A stretch of DNA of 62,605 bases, from the NCBI GenBank assembly GCA_945829225.1, contig CALZTY010000009.1, positions 1 through 62,605 on the forward strand. The letters run 5' to 3'. Within the stretch, counting starts at the first letter, position 1. Each line of letters starts with the position of its first letter. The notes below the pieces were generated by a model. It was not told the origin of the DNA and ran no database searches. It saw nothing but the letters and a program-made list of their open reading frames with translations. Position numbers and translations under genes: made by a program. Source of the DNA: an uncultured Bacteroidales bacterium (lineage in GTDB: Bacteria; Bacteroidota; Bacteroidia; Bacteroidales; Muribaculaceae). Shown one piece after another: positions 49,735-59,792 of the stretch.

Positions 49735-51162
49735 ATGGAAACATTCCTCATAAAAGCCCTGCAACTCATTGTTGCTCTGATTATTCTGGTCACTGTCCAC
49801 GAGTTTGGACACTACCTGTTTGCCCGACTCTTCGGCATCCGTGTCAATCGTTTTTACCTCTTTTTTAACCCCGGCTTCTCGTTGCTGAAGTACGACCCCA
49901 TGAAGGGTGTCATCATGCTGTGTAGCCGCGACGAAAATCACGCATGGAAGACCATCCGCGTGGGCAAGGCTCACACCCCGCGTCCCGACGGCAAGCCCAC
50001 CTGGCGCGATACCCTCTACGGCATCGGCTGGCTCCCCCTGGGCGGCTACTGCGACATCGCCGGCATGGTCGACGAGACCAAGGATGCCTCTCAATTGGCT
50101 GCCGAGCCCCAGCCCTGGGAGTTCCGCACCAAGGCGGCATGGAAGCGCCTGCTCGTCATGGCTGCAGGTGTGATGTTCAACTTCCTCCTCGCCGTGCTTA
50201 TCTACATCGGCATCGCCTTCCATTGGGGCGAGCGCGTGGTGCCCTATGAGGACATCACCGAGGGTATGACCTTCAGCGAGGCCATGCACGACGCCGGCTT
50301 CTGCGACGGCGATATCCTCCTGGCTCTCAACGGCAAGCCCATCGACCCGCGCGACAGCAACGACAATTGGGGTCTCACACAGCCCGGCGCCGTGGTCACC
50401 CTCCTGCGCAATCACACCGACACCATCTCCATCACTGTCGGCGACCAACTCATCAAGCAACTCGTCGCCGCCAACGAGCCTTATATGGCGATGCGCGTCC
50501 CCGTATACGTCGATGACATCATTGCCGGCGAAAATGCCGAGCGCGCCGGCATCCTTGCCGACGACCGCATCGTCTCTGTGGGCAATGATACTACCCCGGC
50601 GCTCGACGAGTTCTTCCCGGCGCTTCAGGCTCATGCCGGCACCGCCGTGCCCATGGCTATCGTCCGTGGTGACAGCCTCATCAGCCGCGATGTCGAGGTC
50701 AGCGACGCCGGCAAGATTGGCATCATGCTGCGTCAACCAGCCAAGATATACAATGTCCTCGATGTCCAATATGGCTTCTTCGAGTCTATCCCTCGCGGCT
50801 GGCACAACGGTGTCGACCGCCTCACTACATATGTGTCCTCCCTGGGTATGGTATTCACCAAGGAAGGCGCCAAGAGCATCGGTGGCTTCGGTGCCCTCGG
50901 CAGCCTCTTCCCCACATCGTGGAATTGGCGCTCTTTCTGGGAGATTACCGCATTCCTGTCGGTCATCCTCGCCTTCATGAACATCATCCCCATCCCGGCG
51001 CTCGATGGCGGTTACATCCTCTTCCTCATCATCGAAATGATCACGCGCCGCCGCCCGGGCGAGAAGTTTCTCGAGCGTGCCAATACCGTCGGCATGATTT
51101 TGCTCTTCGCCCTGCTTATCTATGCCAATTTCAATGATATTTATCGTCTCTTGATCAAATGA
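49735..51162 (+). CDS. rseP: Site-2 intramembrane protease
   Basis: 475 residues. The zinc motif HEFGH is at residues 22-26 in the first helix. The PDZ domain (about residues 185-300) includes YVDDIIAGENAERAGILADD. The second metal motif, NIIPIPALDGGYI, lies in the third helix near residue 420. RseP-type proteases cut anti-sigma factors and signal peptides in the inner membrane. Start chosen at ATG 49735 rather than an in-frame TTG six bases earlier. It overlaps the next gene by 4 bases (ATGA). Confidence 0.95.
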   Translation: METFLIKALQLIVALIILVTVHEFGHYLFARLFGIRVNRFYLFFNPGFSLLKYDPMKGVIMLCSRDENHAWKTIRVGKAHTPRPDGKPTWRDTLYGIGWLPLGGYCDIAGMVDETKDASQLAAEPQPWEFRTKAAWKRLLVMAAGVMFNFLLAVLIYIGIAFHWGERVVPYEDITEGMTFSEAMHDAGFCDGDILLALNGKPIDPRDSNDNWGLTQPGAVVTLLRNHTDTISITVGDQLIKQLVAANEPYMAMRVPVYVDDIIAGENAERAGILADDRIVSVGNDTTPALDEFFPALQAHAGTAVPMAIVRGDSLISRDVEVSDAGKIGIMLRQPAKIYNVLDVQYGFFESIPRGWHNGVDRLTTYVSSLGMVFTKEGAKSIGGFGALGSLFPTSWNWRSFWEITAFLSVILAFMNIIPIPALDGGYILFLIIEMITRRRPGEKFLERANTVGMILLFALLIYANFNDIYRLLIK

Positions 51163-52355
51163 GTACCTATCCCGTCATACGCCTGCGTCGCGGCAAGGAG
51201 GAGTCTCTCGACCGCTTCCACCCCTGGGTATTCTCCGGTGCCATTGCCTCGTTGCCCGAGGGCATCGAGGAGGGCGACTTGGTGAGTGTCCTCACTCACG
51301 ACGGCAAGATCGCCGGTGTGGGGCATTACCAGATAGGCTCCATCGCCGTGCGCATCCTCGCCTTCGGCGATCGTGTCATCGATGCAGCCTTCTATGCCGA
51401 GGCTCTCGAGCAAGCCGCCCGGATGCGCCTCGCAATTGGATTGCAACGCCCCGACAACACGGCATTCCGCCTCGTTCACGGCGAGGGTGACTTCCTCCCC
51501 GGATTGGTAGTCGACATCTATGGCGACACTGCTGTGGTGCAAGCCCACTCCCCCGGCATGCACTTCGCTCGCGAGGTTATCGCTGATGCCCTCGTCTCGC
51601 TCAAGGCTATACATATTAATAATGTGTATTACAAGAGCGACACCACTCTGCCATTCAAGGCGCGCCTCGACCCCGTCAACGACTACCTGCGTGGCGGCAA
51701 CGCCGATGCCGTTGCCTTGGAGAACGGCTTGCGCTTCAATATCGACTGGCTGCGCGGACAGAAGACAGGCTTCTTTGTCGACCAGCGCGACAATCGCTCA
51801 CTGCTCGAGCATTACAGCCGCGGACGTCGCGTGCTCAATATGTTCTGCTACACCGGAGGCTTCTCGGTCTATGCCCTGCGTGGCGGTGCCGAGCGTGTGG
51901 TGAGCGTCGACTCCTCTGCCAAGGCGATCGCCCTCACCAATGCCAATGTGGCTCTCAACTTCGACACACCCGATGCTGCCGGGCGCCACGATGCTGTTGC
52001 CATCGATGCCTTCAAGTTCCTTGACGGTGTCAATACCGGCGACTACGACCTCATCGTCCTCGACCCGCCGGCATTTGCCAAGCATCGCAATGCCCTGGCG
52101 AATGCCCTGCGCGGTTACCGCCGCCTCAATGCCGCCGGTATCGCCAAGGTCGCTCCGGGTGGCTTGGTATTCACCTTCTCCTGCTCACAAGCCGTATCGC
52201 GCGAGCAGTTCCGCCTCGCCGTGTTCTCCGCCGCCGCCTCCACCGGGCGACGTGTCCGCATCCTCCACCAACTCACTCAGCCCGCCGACCACCCCGTCAA
52301 CATTTATCACCCCGAGGGTGAGTATCTAAAGGGCTTGATTCTTTATGTCGAATAA
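51159..52355 (+). CDS. Class I SAM-dependent rRNA methyltransferase (RlmI type)
   Basis: 398 residues. N-terminal PUA domain (IRLRRGKEESLDRFHPWVFS), then EGDFLPGLVVDIYGDTAVVQ, the fold's cofactor motif NMFCYTGGFSVYALRGGAER and the catalytic-loop motif LDPPAFAKH. The C-terminal SCSQAVSREQF holds the Cys used by m5C enzymes of this group. RlmI in E. coli methylates C1962 of 23S rRNA. Substrate here is inferred. It overlaps rseP by 4 bases, so both are translated coupled. Confidence 0.9.
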   Translation: MSTYPVIRLRRGKEESLDRFHPWVFSGAIASLPEGIEEGDLVSVLTHDGKIAGVGHYQIGSIAVRILAFGDRVIDAAFYAEALEQAARMRLAIGLQRPDNTAFRLVHGEGDFLPGLVVDIYGDTAVVQAHSPGMHFAREVIADALVSLKAIHINNVYYKSDTTLPFKARLDPVNDYLRGGNADAVALENGLRFNIDWLRGQKTGFFVDQRDNRSLLEHYSRGRRVLNMFCYTGGFSVYALRGGAERVVSVDSSAKAIALTNANVALNFDTPDAAGRHDAVAIDAFKFLDGVNTGDYDLIVLDPPAFAKHRNALANALRGYRRLNAAGIAKVAPGGLVFTFSCSQAVSREQFRLAVFSAAASTGRRVRILHQLTQPADHPVNIYHPEGEYLKGLILYVE

Positions 52356-52374
52356 CTACCTATTATCCAACGCT

Positions 52375-54381
52375 ATGTCAACCTTCAAAAATTTATTGTC
52401 CGCCGCCGTGCTGACTCTATCTATTTCTCCTGTCATGGCTCAGTCCAATCAACCTTTCAACTACGTAGTCGACCGATTTGCCGACATCGAGGTGTTGCGC
52501 TATCAGGTCACCGGATTTGAGGACCTCACCCTCAACCAAAAACGCCTTGTCTACTACCTCACCGAGGCTGCTCTGTGGGGGCGCGACATCATGTGGGATC
52601 AAAATTACAAATACAACCTGCCCCTGCGTGATATGCTCGAGGCTGTATACGTCTCCTACTCGGGCGACCGCACTACCGATGAGTATCAGGCTTTTGAGCG
52701 CTACGTCAAGCAGGTGGAATTTGCCAACGGCATCCACCACCACTATTCCACCGACAAGTTTGTCCCCGGCTTCAGCGCCGAGTGGCTCACTGCTGCTGTG
52801 GCGCAGTTACCCGCCGGCTCGTGGACTCCCGTCCAAGCCGAAATTTTTGCCGCCATTTTCGACCCGGCAGTGGCTGCCAAGCGCGTCAACCAAGTCGATG
52901 GCGAGGACCTCATCGTCACCTCGGCAAACAACCTCTACGATGGTGTCACACAGCAAGAGGTTGAGGACTTCTATGCCGCTCTCAAGGACCCCAACGACCC
53001 CACTCCCATTTCCTATGGCCTCAACACTCGCGTCACCAAGGTCGACGGTGCCGTTGTCGAGCAGATTTACAAACTCGACGGCTTGTACTCGGGTGCCATC
53101 GCCCACATCGTCGACAACCTCACCCGCGCAATGGCGTATGCCGAGAACGACGCCCAGCGCATGGTCATCGCTCGTCTCATCGACTACTACACCACCGGCG
53201 ACCTCGCCACATTCGACGACTACTCGATTCGCTGGGCTGAGGATACTGCCTCGCAAGTCGACTTCATCAACGGTTTCATCGAGTCCTACGGCGACCCGCT
53301 GGGAATGACCGGCGCTTGGGAGTCCATCGTCAACTTCAAGGACCTCGCCGCCAGCCACCGCACCGAGGTGCTCTCTGCCAACGCTCAGTGGTTTGAGGAC
53401 CACTCGCCCATCGATGCCCGCTTCCGCAAGCCTACCGTCAAGGGCGTATCCGCCAAGGTAATCACCGCCGCAATCCTCGCCGGCGATGCTTATCCAGCCA
53501 CCCCTATCGGCATCAACCTCCCCAATGCCAACTGGATACGCGCCGCTCACGGCTCCAAGTCGGTGACCATCGAGAATATCACTCGCGCCTACGATGAGGC
53601 TTCGCACGGCAACGGCTTCGCCGAGGAATTTGTCATCGACGATGCTACCCGCGCCCTCATGCAGCAATATCTGTTCATCACCGACAACCTCCACACCGAC
53701 CTCCACGAGTGCCTCGGTCACGGCTCGGGTCAATTGCTCCCCGGTGTCGACCCCGATGCCCTCAAGGAGCACGGCTCGACCCTCGAGGAGACTCGCGCCG
53801 ACCTCTTTGCCCTCTACTACCTCGCCGACCCCAAACTCATCGAACTGGGCTTGCTCGACAACCCCGACGCCTACAAGGCTGAGTACTACAAGTATATCCT
53901 CAACGGCTTGATGACCCAATTGATGCGCATCGAGCCCGGCAAGGACATCGAGGAGGCTCACATGCGCAATCGCCAACTCATCGCTGCATGGTGCTATGAG
54001 CACGGACGCAAGGACAAGGTCATCGAATTGGTGCGCCGCAAGGGCAAGACTTTCATCAAAATCAATGATTACGACGCTCTGCGCCGCCTCTTCGGCGAGT
54101 TATTGGCTGAGATTCAGCGTATTCGCTCCGAGGGCGACTATGCCGCCGGCAAGGCTCTCGTAGAGCGTTATGCCGTCAAAGTCGACCGCAAACTCCATCA
54201 GGAGGTGCTCCGCCGCTATGCCACCCTCGACATCGCTCCCTATCGTGGATTTGTCAACCCCATTTACACTCCGGTAGTTGACGCCAACGGCATCATCACC
54301 GATGTCAAGGTGACCTACACCGAGGGATACATGGAGCAAATGCTCCGCTACAGCAGCCGCTACGCCGGTCTGCGCGACTAA
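52375..54381 (+). CDS. Dipeptidyl-peptidase III (M49 family)
   Basis: 668 residues from the ATG at 52375, which gives a signal peptide (MSTFKNLLSAAVLTLSISPV, cleavage after MAQ), unlike the longer start overlapping the preceding gene. The zinc motif is HECLGH (residues 444-449), the HEXXGH signature of M49, followed by EETRADLFALYYLADPKLIE with the third ligand Glu. It removes N-terminal dipeptides; the signal puts it in the periplasm. Last gene of the run from 47700, though the 20-base gap would permit separate control. Confidence 0.94.
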   Translation: MSTFKNLLSAAVLTLSISPVMAQSNQPFNYVVDRFADIEVLRYQVTGFEDLTLNQKRLVYYLTEAALWGRDIMWDQNYKYNLPLRDMLEAVYVSYSGDRTTDEYQAFERYVKQVEFANGIHHHYSTDKFVPGFSAEWLTAAVAQLPAGSWTPVQAEIFAAIFDPAVAAKRVNQVDGEDLIVTSANNLYDGVTQQEVEDFYAALKDPNDPTPISYGLNTRVTKVDGAVVEQIYKLDGLYSGAIAHIVDNLTRAMAYAENDAQRMVIARLIDYYTTGDLATFDDYSIRWAEDTASQVDFINGFIESYGDPLGMTGAWESIVNFKDLAASHRTEVLSANAQWFEDHSPIDARFRKPTVKGVSAKVITAAILAGDAYPATPIGINLPNANWIRAAHGSKSVTIENITRAYDEASHGNGFAEEFVIDDATRALMQQYLFITDNLHTDLHECLGHGSGQLLPGVDPDALKEHGSTLEETRADLFALYYLADPKLIELGLLDNPDAYKAEYYKYILNGLMTQLMRIEPGKDIEEAHMRNRQLIAAWCYEHGRKDKVIELVRRKGKTFIKINDYDALRRLFGELLAEIQRIRSEGDYAAGKALVERYAVKVDRKLHQEVLRRYATLDIAPYRGFVNPIYTPVVDANGIITDVKVTYTEGYMEQMLRYSSRYAGLRD

Positions 54382-55394
54382 ATCTGACTGAGAATCGTAT
54401 TGATAGCGACCTCGAGCATGGTGTCTACCCCCTGTAGCGCCTGCTCGGGGTCGAGATCTATGCGGATGTCCGGAGCGATGCCGCTCTCGGTCGACTGCAT
54501 ATTGGCATCGTACATCGGCGATGATGAGAAGCGCACCGTCCACCCGTAGGGGGTCTCTGACGAGAAGGGCAAGCCCGAGCCTCCGCCGGTGACATCACCC
54601 ACGATGGTGACCCCCTCGAGGTTGCGCATCACCGCCACAAAGTTGTTGGCGGCGCTATAGGTGCTGCGGTTGACCAACACCACGATGGGTTTGTGCCACT
54701 TTATGTGCTCTTTTTCGGCAGGCTCGTAATAGATGGGATAGGGTTTTGAGAAGTCGTTATGCCCCTTGCCGGTCTTGTGGCATATGTAGCCGGCGAGGGT
54801 GCGCTCCTTGATGAAGCGACGCACAAACAATTCCACATTGGTGAGGTCGCCGCCTCCGTTGTCGCGGATATCGATTATCAGTCCGGGGCACTTGGAGAGG
54901 ATGGCGAGTGCCCAATCGAGGGTGCCATTGCCCGGCGACACGGCAAAGGTCGGGTATCGCATATATGCCACCGAGTCGCGCAACATATAGTAGGTGAGCC
55001 CATTGCGCTGCAAGCCGTTGAAGTGCAGGTAGTGCTCGTCGACAAGGCGTTGGTCGTAGTTCTGCGGATAGTCGCTCCACCATTTCTTGTAGTAGGATAC
55101 CGAGTACCAGCCGATAAGGTTGACGTGCCCGTCGCGCAACTCGTTGAGCATCTCCGAGCATATCTTGAACAACTCGATGGAGTTGGTGCCGCCATCGACT
55201 CGCGGGCGATATTCGCGATACACCGAGTCCCAGTCGACGCCTTTCTCGTCAAAAAAGCAATAATGCTCGTCAATAATCGACCACAGAGCATCGAAGTTGC
55301 TCACGGGATTTCGCTCGTAGTCGTCGACACTGTGGCAAGCCATCGCCACCGGCATCAATAGCAGGGCTATGATATATAATCGGCTGTGTTTCAT
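54378..55394 (-). CDS. S41-family peptidase lipoprotein (tail-specific protease-like)
   Basis: 338 residues from the ATG at 55394. Signal with lipobox VAMAC. N-terminal helical part (FDALWSIIDEHYCFFDEKGV), then the S41 core: LRDGHVNLIG, CPGLIIDIRDNGGGDLTNVE and VVLVNRSTYSAANNFVAVMR with the nucleophile Ser, and GGGSGLPFSSETP. The family cleaves peptides at hydrophobic C-termini. No clear PDZ domain. Its stop overlaps the stop of the convergent dipeptidyl-peptidase gene by 4 bases. It belongs to the parC-DUF3316-S41 transcript. Confidence 0.9.
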   Translation of the reverse strand: MKHSRLYIIALLLMPVAMACHSVDDYERNPVSNFDALWSIIDEHYCFFDEKGVDWDSVYREYRPRVDGGTNSIELFKICSEMLNELRDGHVNLIGWYSVSYYKKWWSDYPQNYDQRLVDEHYLHFNGLQRNGLTYYMLRDSVAYMRYPTFAVSPGNGTLDWALAILSKCPGLIIDIRDNGGGDLTNVELFVRRFIKERTLAGYICHKTGKGHNDFSKPYPIYYEPAEKEHIKWHKPIVVLVNRSTYSAANNFVAVMRNLEGVTIVGDVTGGGSGLPFSSETPYGWTVRFSSSPMYDANMQSTESGIAPDIRIDLDPEQALQGVDTMLEVAINTILSQI

Positions 55395-55395
55395 A

Positions 55396-56250
55396 TTAAT
55401 AGAATGATGAAATGAGTCGAGCATCGGGAGTGCGACGGCTCCCGGCGCTGAGGCTTATCCACTCGGTGGTGATGCCGATGACCAAGGCGTGCTCGACGCG
55501 GCGGCTCACGATGTCGCATGCCTTGGTCGAGAACACGCGGTTGCGGTAGCCCACACGCAGATTGGTGTTGCCCAGCCTCAGGTCGGCGGTGAGCAGGTTC
55601 TCCAGGTCGCGATAATTGACCGGCGTTGCAAATCGACACACCCCGCCGCGGTTGCCGAGGTAGATTTCGTAATACAGTTGGTCGTATTCGGGTGCAAAGA
55701 AGGCGCCGATAAGCGACAGTGACGGCTGGTAGCGCAGGGTCACCGGCAGGCGCCCGAGGGTGAAGGAGTAGGTCGCCATGGCGGTGGCACCCACGGTGAG
55801 TGCCGCCTTTGCCGACACCGGATTATTGCTGTTATGGCTCAAGTAAAGCGCCCCGATATTGGCGCGAGCGATGCCGCCGACTGCCACGGTAAGCCCGGGC
55901 TGTGGTCGCCAGCGGCGCATCATTGCCCACGATGGCGAGAATTCGATATCCCACATGGTCGACGTGCGCGAGGGGTTCTCGGTGGCTCCGCCGCTCACCG
56001 AGGCTTGCAGGCGCATTATCCAGCGCTCGGGGTCGTGCTTCATGGCTTGGAAGCGCTCATAGTCGAGCCCCACGGTCCAGCCCGAGTAGGCGAGTGGCGT
56101 GAGGTAGGTGTCGCGCAGGTGGCTCGACCCGGCACGCAGGGTGTACGACGCCGTCACCGGGCGCAACACGAGGCTGTCGCCGACATTTTCGCCGGCTCTC
56201 GTCACAAAAGCGGTAGCGAGGCATATGATGCTGATGATGAGGGCTTTCAT
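55396..56250 (-). CDS. DUF3316-family outer-membrane-like protein
   Basis: 284 residues with a signal peptide (MKALIISIICLATAFVTRA). The remainder is a beta-rich barrel-like pattern ending in an aromatic residue (ISSFY). Segments such as LRDTYLTPLAYSGWTVGLDYER are typical of DUF3316, found in Bacteroidetes and of unknown function. The ATG overlaps the parC stop by one base, which makes translational coupling likely. A 1-base gap leads to the S41 gene. Confidence 0.85.
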   Translation of the reverse strand: MKALIISIICLATAFVTRAGENVGDSLVLRPVTASYTLRAGSSHLRDTYLTPLAYSGWTVGLDYERFQAMKHDPERWIMRLQASVSGGATENPSRTSTMWDIEFSPSWAMMRRWRPQPGLTVAVGGIARANIGALYLSHNSNNPVSAKAALTVGATAMATYSFTLGRLPVTLRYQPSLSLIGAFFAPEYDQLYYEIYLGNRGGVCRFATPVNYRDLENLLTADLRLGNTNLRVGYRNRVFSTKACDIVSRRVEHALVIGITTEWISLSAGSRRTPDARLISSFY

Positions 56251-58937
56251 CAGTCGAAGAGGCGTTGTTGCCCGGTGAGTTCATCGCGGATTTCGTCGTC
56301 GCTTTGCTCGACGAAGTCGCTTGCCGGCTCCTCGGCGATATTCTCCACTGCCGGAGTCTCCTCAACAGGCATTTCCTTGGGTTCTAATTCTTCAACCTCG
56401 CCTATGGTGTAGGTGGTGAGGCGCTTGCCGCGAGCCTTGAAGGATTTCAAGCCGATAAATTCCTCGGCATCGACTTCGAGGGGCTCGCGGAACTCGTCGC
56501 CACCGGCAAAGGTGACGCGGAAGCGCGCTCCGCGATTATCGCTCAGGGCGATGAGCGTCGAGCGCTCACTGTCGGTGAGGTAGCGCTGGCGCTTTGCCGA
56601 TGCTTCAAAGCGGAAGCGCTTGATATACGGGAAGCCCTGCTCGGCATCGTTGAGGATAGCGGTCCACTCCTTGGCGGGGTCAAACTTCTCGATGCGCAGG
56701 ATATTGTCGTCGTAGTGGTTGGTCAGGTCAAACGAGGTGGTGTAGAACTCGCCGGTGCGTGTGATGACCAATATCTGGTCGTCGCCGACAAATTCGCCGA
56801 TGAACTCGCCGCGCCCGTCGGTGTTGAGGCGGAGCACATCGGGGTCAAACCACACTTGCAAGCCTCCCAGGGTCGATACGCCGTGACCCTTGAGCGATAT
56901 GCGCTGCACATCGTTGCGAGTCACCAAGTTACCCTTGGAGCCACGACCCTTGATAGCGAGGTTGGCAAAGTCCACATCGATTTGCAATTTCTTGAGCCCG
57001 CGACGCGGCTTGAGCACCACTCGTACCATCTCGGCTTCGCCGTTGGGATTGGCGGTGAACCACATCACCTTGCTGCCCGGCTCGCCACCCGTGAGGTTGT
57101 ACTCGCGGTCGCGCGTCAAGCCCGTGGCATGGAAGCGCTTCATCATATATGCCCCGTCGCGCCCGTCGCGATAAATGACGTTGTAGGTGGTGCGTTCGTC
57201 CTTAGCCTTGAACACATTGAGGTAGATAACTCCCTTATCCACAAAGAGTTTATCCTGCACCTTCACTATCTTGTAGCGTCCGTCGCGGTAGAAGAGGATG
57301 ATATCGTCGATATCCGAGCAGTTGCACACAAACTCGTCCTTCTTGAGCCCGGTGCCGATGAAGCCCTCGGCGCGATTGATATATAATTTCTCATTCGCCT
57401 CGGCTACGGTGGCGGCGTGGATGCTGTCAAAGCCGCGCACCACGGTGTGGCGCGGGTAATTCTCGCCGTATTTCTCCTTGAGGCGCTTGAACCAGTCGAT
57501 GGTATACGGGATGATATTGTCGAGTTGCTGCTGGGTGTGGCTGATGTTCTCGTTGAGATTTGCGATGTGGCGGTCGGCATCGTCGCTGTTGAAGCGGAAG
57601 ATGCGCTTCATCTTGATCTCGAACAGGCGCACAATGTCGTCGCGAGTGAGGTCACGGATAAATGTGGGCTTGAACGGCTCGAGGCGGCTCTCCACATGGG
57701 CGATGGCGGCATCGAGGTTGGGAGCATTCTTGTATTCCTTGTCCTCGTAGATGCGCTCCTCGATGAATATACGCTCCAGGGAGGCGTAGAAGAGGTCCTC
57801 GCGCAACTCGTCGAGTTGTATCTGCAACTCGCGTCGCAGGATGTTGACAGTGCGGTCGGTGCTGCGGCGCAACACGTCGCTCACACCCAGGAACACAGGC
57901 TTGTCGCCGTCGATGACACAGCAGTTGGGCGAGATATTTATCTCGCAGTCGGTGAAGGCATACAGGGCATCGATTGCCTTATCTGACGAGGTGCCCGGCA
58001 GCAGGTGCACGATGATGCGTGCCTCGCGCGAGGTGTTGTCGTCGACGCGGCGTATCTTGATTTTGCCTTTCTCAAATGCCTTGATGATTGACTCAATGAC
58101 CGCCCCGGTGGTGCGCCCGAATGGTATCTGGGTGATTGCCAGGGTGCGCGAGTCCACTTTCTCAATCTTGGCGCGTACCTTGAGTACACCGCCGCGGCGT
58201 CCGTCGTTGTAGCGCGACACGTCGATGTAGCCGCCGGTCACAAAGTCGGGCAGCAGCGTGAATTCCTCACCGCGCAAGTGAGCGATACACCCGTCGATGA
58301 TTTCGTTGAAATTATGGGGCAAAATCTTTGACGACAAGCCCACAGCGATGCCCTCGGCGCCCTGTGCGAGCAGCAAGGGGAACTTCGACGGCAGGGTCAC
58401 CGGCTCCTTCTTGCGCCCGTCGTAACTCCAGGTCCAGTCGGTCACCTTGGGGTTATAGAGCGTATCCAGGGCAAACTGCGACAATCGCGCCTCGATGTAA
58501 CGCCCGGCGGCGGCTGATGCGCCGGTGAGGATATTACCCCAGTTACCCTGCGTCTCCACGAGCAATTCTTTCTGTCCCAACTGCACCAAGGCATCGTTGA
58601 TTGAGGCATCGCCGTGCGGGTGATACTGCATGGTGTTGCCCACGATGTTGGCGACCTTGTTGAAGCGGCGGTCGTCCAAGGTCTTCATCGAGTGGAGAAT
58701 ACGTCGCTGTACAGGCTTGAGACCATCCTCGATATTGGGGACGGCTCGCTCCAAAATTACATACGAGGCATAGTCGAGAAACCACGTCTGGAACATGCCG
58801 CGCAAGTGGTGCTTGACCACATCGTCGGCTGAGGTAAACGGCTTGATGCTGTGATGCGTAGTCGGCGCCTCGTCGGTGCTCTGCTCCTCGGGGATTTCTA
58901 CTTCTTCAGGGTCGTTGGGGGTATATTCGTCGCTCAT
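56250..58937 (-). CDS. parC: DNA topoisomerase IV subunit A / GyrA-like
   Basis: 895 residues. The catalytic Tyr is Y147 in SAAAGRYIEARLS; the winged-helix region has VPNIEDGLKPVQRRILHSMK and MQYHPHGDASINDALVQLGQ. GAEGIAVGLSSKILPHNF is another family stretch. The C-terminal domain has the beta-pinwheel pattern (KGHGVSTLGG, LVTRNDVQRI). The acidic N-terminal tail (about 35 residues) is a lineage extension. Bacteroidetes carry this ParC-type protein besides true GyrA; the short pinwheel and the AAGRYIEARL motif favour ParC. First gene of a three-gene operon. Confidence 0.93.
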   Translation of the reverse strand: MSDEYTPNDPEEVEIPEEQSTDEAPTTHHSIKPFTSADDVVKHHLRGMFQTWFLDYASYVILERAVPNIEDGLKPVQRRILHSMKTLDDRRFNKVANIVGNTMQYHPHGDASINDALVQLGQKELLVETQGNWGNILTGASAAAGRYIEARLSQFALDTLYNPKVTDWTWSYDGRKKEPVTLPSKFPLLLAQGAEGIAVGLSSKILPHNFNEIIDGCIAHLRGEEFTLLPDFVTGGYIDVSRYNDGRRGGVLKVRAKIEKVDSRTLAITQIPFGRTTGAVIESIIKAFEKGKIKIRRVDDNTSREARIIVHLLPGTSSDKAIDALYAFTDCEINISPNCCVIDGDKPVFLGVSDVLRRSTDRTVNILRRELQIQLDELREDLFYASLERIFIEERIYEDKEYKNAPNLDAAIAHVESRLEPFKPTFIRDLTRDDIVRLFEIKMKRIFRFNSDDADRHIANLNENISHTQQQLDNIIPYTIDWFKRLKEKYGENYPRHTVVRGFDSIHAATVAEANEKLYINRAEGFIGTGLKKDEFVCNCSDIDDIILFYRDGRYKIVKVQDKLFVDKGVIYLNVFKAKDERTTYNVIYRDGRDGAYMMKRFHATGLTRDREYNLTGGEPGSKVMWFTANPNGEAEMVRVVLKPRRGLKKLQIDVDFANLAIKGRGSKGNLVTRNDVQRISLKGHGVSTLGGLQVWFDPDVLRLNTDGRGEFIGEFVGDDQILVITRTGEFYTTSFDLTNHYDDNILRIEKFDPAKEWTAILNDAEQGFPYIKRFRFEASAKRQRYLTDSERSTLIALSDNRGARFRVTFAGGDEFREPLEVDAEEFIGLKSFKARGKRLTTYTIGEVEELEPKEMPVEETPAVENIAEEPASDFVEQSDDEIRDELTGQQRLFD

Positions 58938-58962
58938 GGATTTTCTTATTTAGGCTTAGTTG

Positions 58963-58994
58963 CAAAGGTACAAATTTTTTTGCAACACACCAAA
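58963..58994 (-). promoter_or_regulatory. Promoter of the parC operon
   Basis: Minus strand TTTG (58991-58994), 20 bases, TACCTTTG (58963-58970), 26 bases before the ATG at 58937. It faces the AbiE promoter. Confidence 0.85.
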
Positions 58995-59005
58995 TTTTCA
59001 AAAAT

Positions 59006-59041
59006 AAAATTCTTGTTTTTTGCGCAAAAAACAAGAATTTT
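59006..59041. promoter_or_regulatory. 36-bp perfect palindrome at the AbiE promoter (operator)
   Basis: Arms aaaattcttgtttttt / aaaaaacaagaatttt meet at gcgc, all 18 pairs complementary. It ends 4 bases before the -7 element at 59045 and covers the place of the -33 box, as expected for repression by the antitoxin (AbiEi proteins bind inverted repeats in their own promoter). Confidence 0.85.
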
Positions 59042-59044
59042 TAC

Positions 59045-59052
59045 TACCTTTG
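59045..59052 (+). promoter_or_regulatory. Promoter -7 element of the AbiE operon
   Basis: TACCTTTG, 20 bases before the ATG at 59073. The nearest TTTG (59019-59022) is 22 bases upstream, inside the palindrome. Confidence 0.7.
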
Positions 59053-59072
59053 CACATTAAATTAATTCAAAT

Positions 59073-59792
59073 ATGGTCATAAGAGAAAAGGTCAAAGAGG
59101 AAATCGATCGAATGCCGGAGAATGTTGTGTTTTCGGCATCGGATATTGATGTACCCCGACAATATCGCTCTGCACTTGTCAAAGCCCTTAATCAGTTTGA
59201 ATATGCAGGTATAATAAAGAGGGTATCAAAAGGGCGCTATTACAAACCTCGTACATCGCGATTTGGGGTACTTCCTCCATCGGAAAAGGAAATTGTTAAA
59301 GATTTCCTGGAAAAAGATGGTGAGACAATTGGTTATATTACCGGAACCCGGGCTTTCGCAGCAATGGCATTGACTACACAAGTGTCATCCGTCATTATGA
59401 TTGGCACTAATATATCACGTCGTCCGTTAGCAAGAGGTCAATACAAAATCATTTTCTTGCTTCAACCCAACCGAATAGCTAAAAAGGATATACCGCTGTT
59501 AGTTATTTTGGATGCATTACGATTGATAAAAGAGATTCCCGGCTCAACACCGCAAGAAGCGATTACGCAAATTTCTATATGGATAAAAGAGTTATCAGAT
59601 AAGGACTGTAAACGGTTATTAAAGCTTTGTATGGCTTATAAACCATATGTTAGGGCTCAACTGGGTGCCATATTTGAATATCTGAGTATCCCACACAAAG
59701 AGTTATTAGAGTCTCTTAACCCAATAAGCCATTACAAATTGGGTGTTTCCGAAACAATTCTGCCAACTATTAAAAACTGGAATATAATATGA
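59073..59792 (+). CDS. AbiEi-like antitoxin (DUF6088 family)
   Basis: 239 residues. N-terminal winged helix (FSASDIDVPRQYRSALVKAL and NQFEYAGIIKRVSKGRYYKP), followed by the AbiEi C-terminal domain (GYITGTRAFAAMALTTQVSS). It is the antitoxin and repressor of type IV systems of the AbiE kind. The ATG of the toxin gene lies inside its last codons (4-base overlap). Low GC compared with parC next door, consistent with horizontal acquisition. Promoter with a 36-bp palindrome directly upstream. Confidence 0.9.
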   Translation: MVIREKVKEEIDRMPENVVFSASDIDVPRQYRSALVKALNQFEYAGIIKRVSKGRYYKPRTSRFGVLPPSEKEIVKDFLEKDGETIGYITGTRAFAAMALTTQVSSVIMIGTNISRRPLARGQYKIIFLLQPNRIAKKDIPLLVILDALRLIKEIPGSTPQEAITQISIWIKELSDKDCKRLLKLCMAYKPYVRAQLGAIFEYLSIPHKELLESLNPISHYKLGVSETILPTIKNWNII